Below, piece by piece: positions 27,501-35,808 of a stretch of 64,000 nucleotides of DNA. The stretch is from an uncultured Desulfobulbus sp. (GTDB lineage Bacteria > Desulfobacterota > Desulfobulbia > Desulfobulbales > Desulfobulbaceae): positions 1,242,001-1,306,000 of the forward strand of contig NZ_OY760916.1 in assembly GCF_963664075.1 (NCBI RefSeq). The letters run 5' to 3'. Numbering within the stretch: the first letter of the stretch is position 1; every line of letters begins with the position of its first letter. Under the pieces are notes generated by a model. The model worked only from the letters and a program-made list of their open reading frames with translations, was not told where the DNA came from and did not search any database. The position numbers were made by a program, and so were the translations under genes.

Positions 27501-30356
27501 TCAATCGTCATTCCTGAAATTAAGCACTTCTCTGATTTTGGCACTCAGGTCGTTCATTGTGAAGGGTTTCTGGATAAAATGAACTCCCTCGTCGAGTACA
27601 CCACGGTGAGCAATAACATTGGCTGTGTAGCCAGACATGAATAAAGGAATAAGGTTGGGATATAGGGTTAACAGATTCTTGGCCAAATCACGGCCGTTCA
27701 TTCCCGGCATGACCACATCGGTCATCAGCAGATGGATTTCGTCGGCATGCTGCCTTGCCAGACGGATGGCCTCGGCCGGCGTGGCTGCCGGCAGGACGGT
27801 GAAACCCAGGATTTCGAGCATATACTTGGTCATGTCGAGGATCAGCAGTTCGTCTTCCACCAGTAGAATGGTTTCATTCCCTCTGACTACAGGCTCTACC
27901 GTGTCTGTTTGTGTTGCCTGTTCTGTCTTAGTCGCATGCAGGGGCAGGTACACCTTGAAGGTAGTTCCCTGATCCGGTTCACTGTAGACATTGATAAAGC
28001 CGTTATTTTGCCTGACGATACCGTACACTGTCGCCAACCCCAAGCCGGTTCCCTTTCCCATGTCCTTGGTGGTGAAGAAGGGCTCGAACAGGTGCGCTAC
28101 GGTTTCGGGATGCATGCCGCAGCCGTTGTCGCTTACCGCCAGAAGCACATACTCACCGGGAAGGAAATCAGCGTGTTCGGCACAGTAGTCTGCATTAAAG
28201 GAAGCGGTGCTGGTTTCGATGGTGACCTTGCCCGTGTCACCAATGGCGTCCCGGGCGTTGACACACAGATTCACTAGGATCTGGTCGATTTGTGATGGAT
28301 CTATTTTGATTGCCCCAAGTTTGCCGCCCGGTAGCCAGGCCAGATCTATGTCCTCGCCGATGAGACGAGTCAGCATGTTCACCATCCCTTCGATGGTCTG
28401 GTTTAGGTCGAGTACTTTGGGGGCAACGGTCTGTTTGCGGGCAAAAGCCAAGAGTTGGCGGGTGAGATTGGCGGATCGTTCTGCTGCGGTGTGGATATTC
28501 TTCAGACTCTCATAGGCCCGGTGGGAGTTGTCCAGCATATTCATCGCCAATTCGGCGTGGCCGAGAATCACTCCGAGCATATTGTTAAAATCATGAGCAA
28601 CCCCCCCTGCCAACCTTCCTACAGACTCCAATTTTTGAGATTGGATCAATTGTTCCTGCATCTTTTCTCGATCCGCCTCGCCCTGAACTCGATCGGTGAT
28701 ATCAATTGTGTAGCCAGCGAGAAGATTTCTTTCCCCTAACCGAATGGGAAACTTGATGGTTGTGTATGTGCATCCATTCAGGACTTCTTCACGCCGCAGG
28801 ATCTTTCCTTGAGAAAACACCTGCCAATCGTCGGCGGTGATCTGCGCTGCAAACTCGGGAGGGAAGAGTTCGTCCATGGTTTTGCCGACCATTTCGGCGA
28901 CCGGCATGTTGACTAGGTCCTGTAAATTGTCGCTGGCCTTAATGATATAGCTGCCAGTAGAGCTCACCTCTTTAATATAGGCGTAAATTGGTGAGTTCTT
29001 GATGAACTGCGAGAGCATTTCATTGGTGGATCGTGCCTCTTCTTGGGCCCGCTTGATGGTCGTGATGTCAGTATGTGTACCAAACATCAACAACGGATTA
29101 CCTTCGGCGTCACGGGTGAAAACTTGGCCACGGTCAAGTATCCATACCCAATGGCTGTCCTTGTGCTGCATACGGAACTCACAATCATAACTGGAAGTTT
29201 TTCCTTTCACGCATGCGTACAATGCACCTTTGGCGACTTCAACATCGTCAGGATGGACCAATTTCTCCCATGTGGTGTAGTTAAAAGGCGTCAATTCCTT
29301 GAGAGTATATCCGAGCATTTCAGCCCAGGTCTCGTTAAACACGGTTTCATTGGTTTGGACGTTCCACTCCCATACCCCAAGGCGTGAACCATCAATCACA
29401 AACTCCAGGCGTTGGCGCTCATGCTGAAGTGCTATTTGACTGTTTTCCAGTTCGGCGGTCCGTTTCCGCACGGCTGTTCTCAATGAATAATTCCAGATAA
29501 GGAACAGCAGGAAAAAAAGCCCTATGGCACCAACAGCCATCAGGATTTCGTTCCGGGAGACCTTTTGAAGAAGGGATGATCCGAGCCATTTCTTTTCGAT
29601 ATTTTTCAATTCATCGGGAGAGATTAAGGCAAAGCCCGCTTCGATTTTCCGCAACATCGCAACATTGCCTTTTTTCACCGCACGGTGAAATTGGCCGATA
29701 TGGAACGGCGGTGATGCCTTGAAATTGTTCTGTAGGTTGTATTTGTGAAGAAAATAGAGCGCTGGAGGAGCGTCAATGACAAAAACATTGACCTTGTGTT
29801 CCTTGGCCGCCTGGACAATATCCTCATACCCTTTGAAAAAGATTAAATCTTTGACTCCGTGGCTTAACAGCATATTTACGGCGGCATCGCCTTCCTTGAC
29901 GGCAACGGCAAATCCCTGCAGAGAATCGACTGTAGTGATGGCACTTATGCCCTTTTCGAAATATGCGGCCACCTCGATGCTGGTATGGGGACCGCCGAAA
30001 TCGAGCCAGGTTTTTCTCTCATCGGTTTTAAAGGCAGTGTCTATAACATCATATTTGCCGTCCTTCATGTCCCTAAGAGCGTCTTTCCAGTCGACGGCGG
30101 TTATCTTAACTTGGATACCTGTCTTCTCCTCCCACAATCGCCACTGATCGACCAGGATGCCCTGGGGCTGCTTCTCGTTATCGATAAAGGTATAAGGAGG
30201 ATAGTTGTTGTCCATCACCACCCGTAGGACAGGGGGTGCTATGACGGAGCTGGGAGAGGCATGGCTTTGAAACCATGGAGCATTGCATAGGTTCAGCAGG
30301 ATGCTGAGGGCAATAATACGAACTGCTACCGATACTTTTGTGCGAGATAAAAGCAT
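27501..30356 (-). CDS. Hybrid sensor histidine kinase with periplasmic solute-binding sensor domain
   Basis: A 951-residue hybrid kinase. Signal region (1-35), a type-3 solute-binding-protein sensor domain (about 45-270, with VVMDNNYPPYTFID and VDWKDALRDMKDGKYDV), a transmembrane helix (ILMAVGAIGLFFLLFLIW), two PAS domains (about 310-430 and 455-560), a HisKA box with VGRLAGGVAHDFNNMLGVIL (phospho-His in AHDFNN), a HATPase domain (GCGMHPETVAHLFEPFFTTK, GKGTGLGLATVYGI) and a C-terminal receiver with acceptor Asp in LLMTDVVMPGMNGRD. The first in-frame ATG starts 3 nt after a methyltransferase-gene remnant. It is an orphan with no response regulator adjacent. Its C-terminal half closely resembles the kinase at 46699-48387. 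Confidence 0.93.
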   Translation of the reverse strand: MLLSRTKVSVAVRIIALSILLNLCNAPWFQSHASPSSVIAPPVLRVVMDNNYPPYTFIDNEKQPQGILVDQWRLWEEKTGIQVKITAVDWKDALRDMKDGKYDVIDTAFKTDERKTWLDFGGPHTSIEVAAYFEKGISAITTVDSLQGFAVAVKEGDAAVNMLLSHGVKDLIFFKGYEDIVQAAKEHKVNVFVIDAPPALYFLHKYNLQNNFKASPPFHIGQFHRAVKKGNVAMLRKIEAGFALISPDELKNIEKKWLGSSLLQKVSRNEILMAVGAIGLFFLLFLIWNYSLRTAVRKRTAELENSQIALQHERQRLEFVIDGSRLGVWEWNVQTNETVFNETWAEMLGYTLKELTPFNYTTWEKLVHPDDVEVAKGALYACVKGKTSSYDCEFRMQHKDSHWVWILDRGQVFTRDAEGNPLLMFGTHTDITTIKRAQEEARSTNEMLSQFIKNSPIYAYIKEVSSTGSYIIKASDNLQDLVNMPVAEMVGKTMDELFPPEFAAQITADDWQVFSQGKILRREEVLNGCTYTTIKFPIRLGERNLLAGYTIDITDRVQGEADREKMQEQLIQSQKLESVGRLAGGVAHDFNNMLGVILGHAELAMNMLDNSHRAYESLKNIHTAAERSANLTRQLLAFARKQTVAPKVLDLNQTIEGMVNMLTRLIGEDIDLAWLPGGKLGAIKIDPSQIDQILVNLCVNARDAIGDTGKVTIETSTASFNADYCAEHADFLPGEYVLLAVSDNGCGMHPETVAHLFEPFFTTKDMGKGTGLGLATVYGIVRQNNGFINVYSEPDQGTTFKVYLPLHATKTEQATQTDTVEPVVRGNETILLVEDELLILDMTKYMLEILGFTVLPAATPAEAIRLARQHADEIHLLMTDVVMPGMNGRDLAKNLLTLYPNLIPLFMSGYTANVIAHRGVLDEGVHFIQKPFTMNDLSAKIREVLNFRNDD

Positions 30357-30359
30357 GCG

Positions 30360-30506
30360 CTATCCAATCGTTTCGGGTTTATAGTGCTCAAAATCCAACC
30401 CGAATGACAGCCTCGACGACAGCGCGTGGAACTCTCGCACCATGTTCATACCAAGCTGGGGATCTATGGCTTTTGCTTTTGCAATCAAATTAGTCAGTCG
30501 GGCCAT
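30360..30506 (-). pseudogene. 5' remnant of an adenine-specific DNA methyltransferase gene
   Basis: Translation of 30506 to 30360 gives 48 codons starting MARLTNLIAKAKAIDPQLG and ending with FGLDFEHYKPETIG and a stop. This is the N-terminal signature of type III-like adenine-specific DNA methyltransferases (family pattern as I know it: LIAKAKA-D-QLG, then FGLNFERHxPE). An AAAGG site stands 8 nt before the ATG, so the start looks natural. Everything past residue ~48 is missing; the gene joins directly to the sensor kinase start 3 nt later. It is a deletion or recombination scar. Confidence 0.75.
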
Positions 30507-30550
30507 ATGCTACCTTTGAATCAATACGAACTGAAGAAATGTTTCCTTCT

Positions 30551-30597
30551 AATCGCGAAGTCAGCTCCGCGATTCTTGGCGACGAAGTCGCCAAGAA
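30551..30597. repeat. Two adjacent perfect hairpins beside the attC-like site
   Basis: AATCGCG/CGCGATT (30551-30557 and 30568-30574) encloses a 10-nt loop, and TTCTTGGCGAC/GTCGCCAAGAA (30573-30583 and 30587-30597) forms an 11-bp stem with a 3-nt loop. The second hairpin ends inside the attC-like element. No U-tract follows on either strand. Confidence 0.6.
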
Positions 30598-30655
30598 CGT
30601 AAAGCTAACCGGTGCCGATAGGCGTCCGGGTTGAGCGCCGGGTTATGCCAAGGCG
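30589..30655 (-). other. attC-like integron recombination site
   Basis: On the minus strand the order is GGCATAAC (R''-like), GCTCAACCCGGACGCC (L''), loop TATC, GGCACCGGTTAGC (L') and ACGTTCTTGG (R'-like). L'' and L' pair along most of their length with single unpaired bases (GCT-c-AACC-c-GG), the extrahelical-base pattern that defines attC hairpins. The wording GCTCAACC-GGACGC and CCGGTTAGCTT is like known chromosomal-integron attC sites. The R' core departs from GTTRRRY, so the site may be degraded. It directly follows the stop of the cassette-like gene at 30666, where an attC should be. Confidence 0.65.
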
Positions 30656-30665
30656 TGAAAACTCC

Positions 30666-31109
30666 TTATGCACTTGTATCAACGCCAAGCGCCTGCCCTT
30701 GCTGCCTGCGCATGGTTTCAATCGCAGCCTGCAGCCTCTTTGCCAAATCTGGATCGTTGTTTGCTCGGGCAGCTTCAATACCTAAACGGGCCTTCTCAAC
30801 GAAATTGATGCGCGTGGTGTCTGTAGCCATATCGACCGGATGACCGGTCGCCACCGAGATTTTCATAGTCATTCCCAGGAAAGGTGAGCTTTCATCAAGC
30901 GACATTTTCCCGCTACGGATTTGGTCGTTCATCCAATCGAACATTTCCTTGCGCGTCATGTTTGTGAAATCTGCCTGTTTGACGGTAGTCGTTTCGGCAG
31001 TGGCTGCTGTTAGTGCGGACGAAAATGATGTGGAATTGGTGCTAGCAGCAGTGGTTGTCTGTGCGCGCTGCGTGGTGTAAAAGTGATTTGACTCCGAATT
31101 GACCTTCAT
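30666..31109 (-). CDS. Hypothetical protein, probable integron gene cassette
   Basis: A 147-residue protein I do not recognise. The N-terminal ~45 residues are Thr/Ser/Ala-rich and low in complexity, followed by KQADFTNMTRKEMFDWMNDQ and SLDESSPFLGMTMKI, and a helical Arg/Ala-rich C-terminus (IEAARANNDPDLAKRLQAAI). ATG 31109 has GAGGAGA upstream. The stop is 11 bp before an attC-like site on the same strand, and a group II intron 3' end lies 35 bp upstream, the normal surroundings of an integron cassette. No export signal is visible. Confidence 0.75.
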   Translation of the reverse strand: MKVNSESNHFYTTQRAQTTTAASTNSTSFSSALTAATAETTTVKQADFTNMTRKEMFDWMNDQIRSGKMSLDESSPFLGMTMKISVATGHPVDMATDTTRINFVEKARLGIEAARANNDPDLAKRLQAAIETMRRQQGQALGVDTSA

Positions 31110-31186
31110 GAAAATCTCCTCTTGATGGCGATGGGGAAATGGGCATCGGTGGTAGGACCGCCCGTTACCGGGCGCCCCCCCCCACT

Positions 31187-31220
31187 GACCTGGACGTGCG
31201 GTTTTCCCGCATCCGGTTCC
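31187..31220 (-). ncRNA. Group II intron domain V-like hairpin (minus-strand intron)
   Basis: Exactly 34 nt, as in canonical domain V: proximal stem, internal bulge, GAAA-type tetraloop region (GGGAAAACC) and returning strand CGCACGTCC. The catalytic triad position reads AAC here and not the usual AGC. The plus-strand intron shows the same GGAACC opening, so the variation may be a family trait and not decay. Confidence 0.6.
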
Positions 31221-31656
31221 TCAGTTGCACTCGCTTCCGCGCGGATCTTCACAATTATCCGTTACAAGATCCAATAGCTATTCCCCGCAGTGAGGTTTGC
31301 TCGTGTTGATCCAGCCCTACATGTCCGGCACGGGTTTCCTTTGCGAGCTATGTGCTTCCGTCAGGTCCTTCCCCCTGTGACAGCACGGTATGCGATCTGC
31401 ACAGGAGCCTTTGGGGCTTCCCGAGTTCTCGAAACGTATCTCTTCCTGCATGCCACGGCCTGATGACTCCGGCGGACCTCCACATCCTCGCCAAATCGGA
31501 TGCTTCTGTATTGCCTTCGGCACACGTTAAAACCCTCGGCGTCCTCAACTTGCATCTCGAAGCTGTACCAGCGCTTCAGGGAGCGCGGTCTCCCCTACGG
31601 CCTACATGATTCTCTGCCTACGCTTAGCCCATCTTGTTCGTTGCTCAGAACTTCAG

Positions 31657-33603
31657 CTCCGGTTTACGGGTTGTGGAACACACCTAGCCGCAAAGCCTTG
31701 CCAGGTGGGCGTTCGCGAGCAGTGCCGATCTTGGCGTGTGCCCACAGGTATTGCACTTATTTTTCTATGGGCTTTATGCCAAAAACCTTGTGGGGAAGCG
31801 GAGTTGCAAGTTTTCCCATCAATTCGCGACAGGCTTCCGGCACCAAATTAATCTGAAAAAAACGGTGCTGGTCCTTTTTGAACTCAGTAGCCTGGAGCTT
31901 GGCTAGCTTGAGCCGAATCTTAGACCAGGGTTGACCACACTCAAGTTCTGCGACACGCGCAATGAGCAACGCCAGAACACAGATTTTCACATGCGTTTCG
32001 ATACGCCGCGTGGCCCAATGATACATCGGCATCATCTTGATCTGGGTGCGTTTGAGGGAACGAAAGCACCGCTCGATAACCAAAAGCCCTTTGTAGCCAA
32101 AGGCGGCATCTTCGAGGCTGATGGTATCATCGTTGGTTTCCAGTACCCATTTGCCATCGTAGCGCCCTGCCTCGGTAATGGCAGGGCGGTCCAGGCGGAT
32201 TTTTCCGGCCTCGGTTGTTTTTAGGTACCGCTTGTACCTTTTTGAGGCCAACAATTCGACCGCCCATTGAGCGGAAGCGTCTCGATCCTTATGGCTTGCA
32301 AGCTCCTCTTCGAGCATGCTGACGATCTCTTCTCGATGGAGTCGTTGCCGTTCAGCTTCCTTAGGATTGAAGCAGAGGATATATCGCCGTCGTCGCTCGC
32401 CATCACCGACAACAACCTCCTTGGCTTGTAGGTTGTCGGTAAAGGTGGTGAAACGACCAGGTTGAGACAAGACCTCTTTCTTAATTTCAGCCACCGTTAC
32501 CATGCGCGTGGCAAGTAAGTATTTACCGCAGGCCCGAGCAAGCTCATCCCGGTTAGCGGAAGAGTTCATGCCCGAGTCGGCTACGAAGAGCGCCCGGCCG
32601 AGGTTCCAGCCTCGGAGGTCTTTTCTAATACGCTCGATCGTGGATACATCCGCCGTGTTACCGGGAAAAATCCAGCTTTTTACTGGGAGCCCTTCCCGGG
32701 TAACCGCCAGGGCGACCACGATTTGTGGCGTCCAGGTACCCTCTTTGGAATGACCGTACTGGCGCAGGCCGTCATTTTCATCGGCTTCGTCCTCATAATC
32801 AATGGAGAATAAGGCCGTGGTGGTGTCATAAAAAATCAGATCAACCGAGAGATTGAATAGATTGGTGGTCTGAAAGAAGACTGCTTCCTCCACCGCATCA
32901 ATATGCTTGTGGAGGAAGTCCATGGCCTCATACATCTGCCGCAGTTTCAGGCCATGGCATTTGGGCAGATGAACCTGTTCTAACCACCGGTCCCAAACAC
33001 CGAGCTTAGATTCCGGTTCGCAAAGACGATTAGCCGTCATGGCCAACAGGGCCTGATCATAGGCAACGGCATACTTGCCCTTGCCCAACAAAGCTCGCAG
33101 GGTATTACCGATACCCAAACGTTCCCAAAGCGATTCGATCACCAGCACTGTACCGAGCTCCACTGTGCGCAGGATCTCGAGATCATCGGGCAGGCCACCA
33201 GCTTGAGTTCTCTCAGTACCAGCGGAGTCAACAATGGTTATCCCGCACACTCTGGCAATAGAGCGAGCAAGCCGCACTAAGGCCTCGCGGTCGAGTTGAT
33301 CGGCTCGTCCGAAGCTGTGGATGATGCGGGCAACGGTGGAGTTGGTCTCCGGATTCCGCTCGTTGTGGGCGAGCTGGAGATACTCGGTAACGGTGCCGTT
33401 CTTGTTTTTTCTTTTCGTGGTTCGTAGGTACATGACTGCCCACCACGATAGCGTGTTAATCCGTGTATTTCAACTGAAATATCGCTTAGCGTGTGCCCAC
33501 AGATTTTGGAGTTTTTACCACGCGAAAATTTTTAACATGCGGATATTACGTGATATTTTTTCCAGCACTGCACTAAAATGTGCCTACAAACCGCAAACTT
33601 AAG
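31657..33603 (-). mobile_element. IS1634-family insertion sequence with 5-bp target duplication
   Basis: The element is bounded by the direct repeat TTCAG (31652-31656 and 33604-33608). Inward from each end the termini read CTCCGGTTTACGGGTTGTGG and CTTAAGTTTGCGGTTTGTAG, imperfect inverted repeats aligned without gaps. The 1947-bp length and single long transposase gene fit the IS1634 family. A 12-bp sequence TGTGGGCACACG occurs in direct orientation on both sides of the transposase, close to each end. It is inserted into the minus-strand group II intron-like element. Confidence 0.8.
31757..33433 (-). CDS. IS1634-family (DDE) transposase
   Basis: A 558-residue intact transposase. The N-terminus KNGTVTEYLQLAHNERNPE is typical of the IS1634 group, and the DDE catalytic domain shows LIFYDTTTALFSIDYEDE (first Asp) and ALFVADSGMNSSANRDELA (second Asp). 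The glutamate lies in the C-terminal third, around the IERCFRSLKRTQIKMMPMYH segment. The frame is uninterrupted, so the element may still be active. It moves DNA by cut-and-paste or copy-out. Confidence 0.88.
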   Translation of the reverse strand: MYLRTTKRKNKNGTVTEYLQLAHNERNPETNSTVARIIHSFGRADQLDREALVRLARSIARVCGITIVDSAGTERTQAGGLPDDLEILRTVELGTVLVIESLWERLGIGNTLRALLGKGKYAVAYDQALLAMTANRLCEPESKLGVWDRWLEQVHLPKCHGLKLRQMYEAMDFLHKHIDAVEEAVFFQTTNLFNLSVDLIFYDTTTALFSIDYEDEADENDGLRQYGHSKEGTWTPQIVVALAVTREGLPVKSWIFPGNTADVSTIERIRKDLRGWNLGRALFVADSGMNSSANRDELARACGKYLLATRMVTVAEIKKEVLSQPGRFTTFTDNLQAKEVVVGDGERRRRYILCFNPKEAERQRLHREEIVSMLEEELASHKDRDASAQWAVELLASKRYKRYLKTTEAGKIRLDRPAITEAGRYDGKWVLETNDDTISLEDAAFGYKGLLVIERCFRSLKRTQIKMMPMYHWATRRIETHVKICVLALLIARVAELECGQPWSKIRLKLAKLQATEFKKDQHRFFQINLVPEACRELMGKLATPLPHKVFGIKPIEK

Positions 33604-33696
33604 TTCAGAGCAACTCCGCTATGGGGCCAAAGCTCGATACGGGTGGGTGGCCACCCCTTACAGAAAGCCATTACTGTCTTTCCTCCAGACAGGGAC

Positions 33697-33816
33697 GGGT
33701 GCATCCGATAGTTATGGGATTTAAAGGCTTGCTGTCATATATGGGGGCTGCTTTTCCTTGCTGAGCACTACATGAAGTGCAGCGAGAGCAATTTGCCATA
33801 AGTATCGGATGCACCC
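33697..33816. mobile_element. 120-bp MITE with 21-bp inverted termini and 9-bp target duplication
   Basis: Both termini read GGGTGCATCCGATA-TTATGG inward (one mismatch in 21). The element is flanked by the perfect direct repeat GACAGGGAC (33688-33696 and 33817-33825). It carries no ORF and lies inside the group II intron-like element, splitting the domain I motif AGTCCCTGTC. The size and structure are those of a non-autonomous derivative of an IS that makes 9-bp duplications; the parent is not in this window. Confidence 0.85.
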
Positions 33817-33883
33817 GACAGGGACTTTCACCCTACAAGATACGCCGAGCTTGCCTCGGCTTGATAACGTTCGAGGTAACCAG

Positions 33884-33941
33884 CCGCCGAAGAGAGCCAG
33901 CCAAGAACCGCTCACGTTCTGGCGGTCTGGTTAAGCGACCT
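33884..33941 (+). other. 5' exon stem-loop of the plus-strand group II intron
   Basis: AACCAGCCGCC (33888-33898) pairs with GGCGGTCTGGTT (33921-33932), one base bulged, immediately upstream of the intron start. Group IIC introns insert just after stem-loops (terminators or attC sites), so this hairpin fits the target rule. GTTAAGC next to it would match the GTTRRRY attC core, but a full attC cannot be drawn. Confidence 0.45.
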
Positions 33942-34427
33942 GTGTACCCCCGGCATGGGCGTGATCTAATGGGGTGCAAGTCCCTTGTATGTAAACCCTG
34001 TTACTGTCGTGATGACAGGAGCATAAATACTAGCCGAAAGCAGGTAAGCGAAGACTCCGAGGGCGATCTCGCGAGGGCTCGTCTGGAGGAAGCTGGAGCG
34101 CAAAGCTATTAGTCGACGAACAGAAATGGCATACAAGGCCGAGTCTCCAGGTAAGTCAGCACAACATGACAACGCCTCGGGTTGAGGAGATACGGTAAAT
34201 GCCGCGATCGGAGTCTGCCTGCGGTCGCTTACCTGCATAGTGAAAGATCACGTCCTTATCCGGGGAGACCTGTCCGGTATGCGATCCAACTTCCGTTGGA
34301 AAGCGCCATGCATGGCAACATGCTTGGTTCCCAGGCAGGAGTCAGCAGAGGTCATAGTAGCCCGCCGCCTGCGGACGAAGGACCGAACCCAGAGTAGGGA
34401 AAGGGCCCGTCATGCTCGACCAGTGCG

Positions 34428-35767
34428 ATGAACCCGACCGGGGGAGCAGCTGGTCGGCGCGTTGACGGTAAACCCGATCCCGATGAATACCTGTTGGAGC
34501 GGATTCTCTCCCGGGCCAACCTGAGCGAAGCCTGGAAACGGGTCATGGCCAATCGTGGAGCGCCGGGTGTGGATGACATGCCCATAGACGACTTCATGGC
34601 CTATGCTTGGGAACATTGGCCAGGGATCCGTTCATCCATCTTTGCAGACAGTTATAAACCTCTACCGGTCAAGAGGGTGGAGATCCCGAAGGCAACAGGG
34701 GGCACGCGTCCCCTGGGGATTCCCGCTGTTCTTGACCGCCTGATCCAGCAGGTAAGCGTAGACTCCGAGCCATCGCTCAGGTGCTTGTGCCGATCTTTGA
34801 TCCTGGCTTTTCGGCGGCCAGCTTTGGCTTCCGTAAGGGGCTGTCGCCCCACGATGCCGTGTACCAAGTGCGCCATCATATCCGCGAGGGATACCGCGTG
34901 GCTTTCGATGCCGACCTGGCAAAGTTTTTCGACACGGTGGAGCACGATGTGCTCATGGCTCGGGTCAGTAGAAAGGTGCGCGACAAGCGCGTCTTGAAGC
35001 TGATCGGCACCTATCTGCGAGCAGGAGTGGTGATAGGTGGCCGCCTGCACGAGACCCGTAAAGGGGTTCCACAGGGTGGCCCACTTTCACCGCTGCTCAG
35101 CAACATCCTCTTGGATGAACTCGACAAGGAGCTGGAGGGGCGCAGTCACCGTTTCGCCCGTTATGCCGATGACTTCGTCATTTTGGTGAAGAGTCGCCGG
35201 GCGGGTGAGCGGGTCATGGCCAGTGTCACCCGTTTTCTTGAAAAGAGACTCAAGCTCAAAGTCAACCAGGAGAAGAGCAAGGTGGCTCATGTCAACGAGA
35301 TCACCTTTCTCGGTTTTTCCTTTACGGGTGCCAAGATCCGTTGGTCGGACAAGGCTTTTGTGCGTTTCAAACAGCGCATTAAGGAATTGACCGGACGGAG
35401 CTGGGGTGTCTCCATGGAGTATCGAATGTTCAAGCTGGCTGAGTATCTGCGCGGCTGGATGGGATATTTCGGGATATCGGAGCGGTATCGACCGATACCC
35501 GAACTCGACTATTGGCTGCGCCGCAGGGTGCGCATGTGCTACTGGAAGGGGTGGCGCTACTGACATACCAAGGTTCGAGAGTTGAGGGAACTCGGAACCT
35601 TCTTGCATGCGGCCATCTTGGTTGGATTGAGCAGGAAAGGGCCTTGGAGATTATCCCGCACCTTGGCGACCCAGTCGGGAATGACCAATAAATGGCTCAA
35701 AGTTTAAGGTTTGCTTTCTATCAAAGATCTATGGGTAAACATCCATTACCCGGCTACGGCCCGGTAG
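34428..35767 (+). pseudogene. Group II intron reverse transcriptase/maturase, disrupted
   Basis: Two frames make one protein. Codons from 34428 give ILSRANLSEAWKRVMANRGA and PLGIPAVLDRLIQQ; after 34755 the sequence resumes two bases out of frame with AIAQVLVPIFDPGFSA, the QGGPLSPLLSN motif and the catalytic RYADDFVIL. The break is a 17-nt insertion (GTAAGCGTAGACTCCGA, about 34755-34771). The maturase region is then cut by TGA (35561-35563) and TAA (near 35706), each one C-to-T change from Arg or Gln, before the natural end LWVNIHYPATAR at 35767. Both catalytic Asp codons survive. Confidence 0.85.
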
Positions 35768-35773
35768 CTCATG

Positions 35774-35808
35774 GGAACCGCCTAGTGCGGACCCGCATGC
35801 TAGGTGGT
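35774..35808 (+). ncRNA. Group II intron domain V (plus-strand intron)
   Basis: The hairpin GGAACCGCCTAG-TGCGG-ACCC-GCATG-CTAGGTGGT is the size and shape of domain V, followed directly by domain VI (35810-35841). The opening GGAACC is the same as in the neighbouring minus-strand intron. Confidence 0.7.

Larger units (their letters stand above)
31145..33868 (-). mobile_element. ORF-less group II intron-like ribozyme, interrupted by an IS and a MITE
   Basis: Read on the minus strand, the right end has a small hairpin GCCGAGGC/GCTCGGC and the domain I-type motif GTAGGGTGAAAGTCCCT. The left end has a 34-nt domain V-like hairpin (31187-31220, GGAACCGGATGCGG ... CCGCACGTCC) followed by a domain VI-like stem (CGCCCGGTAACGGGCG) and CCTACC before CCGAT at 31145. 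Without the IS (31657-33603) and MITE (33697-33816) and their duplications about 640 nt remain, too short for a reverse transcriptase. The 5' GTGYG boundary is not visible, so the right end is approximate. Confidence 0.6.

Noticed and set aside
31317..31856. Several small frames on both strands left of the IS
   Set aside because: They lie in the group II ribozyme-like sequence and IS end; none has a ribosome site or protein motif.
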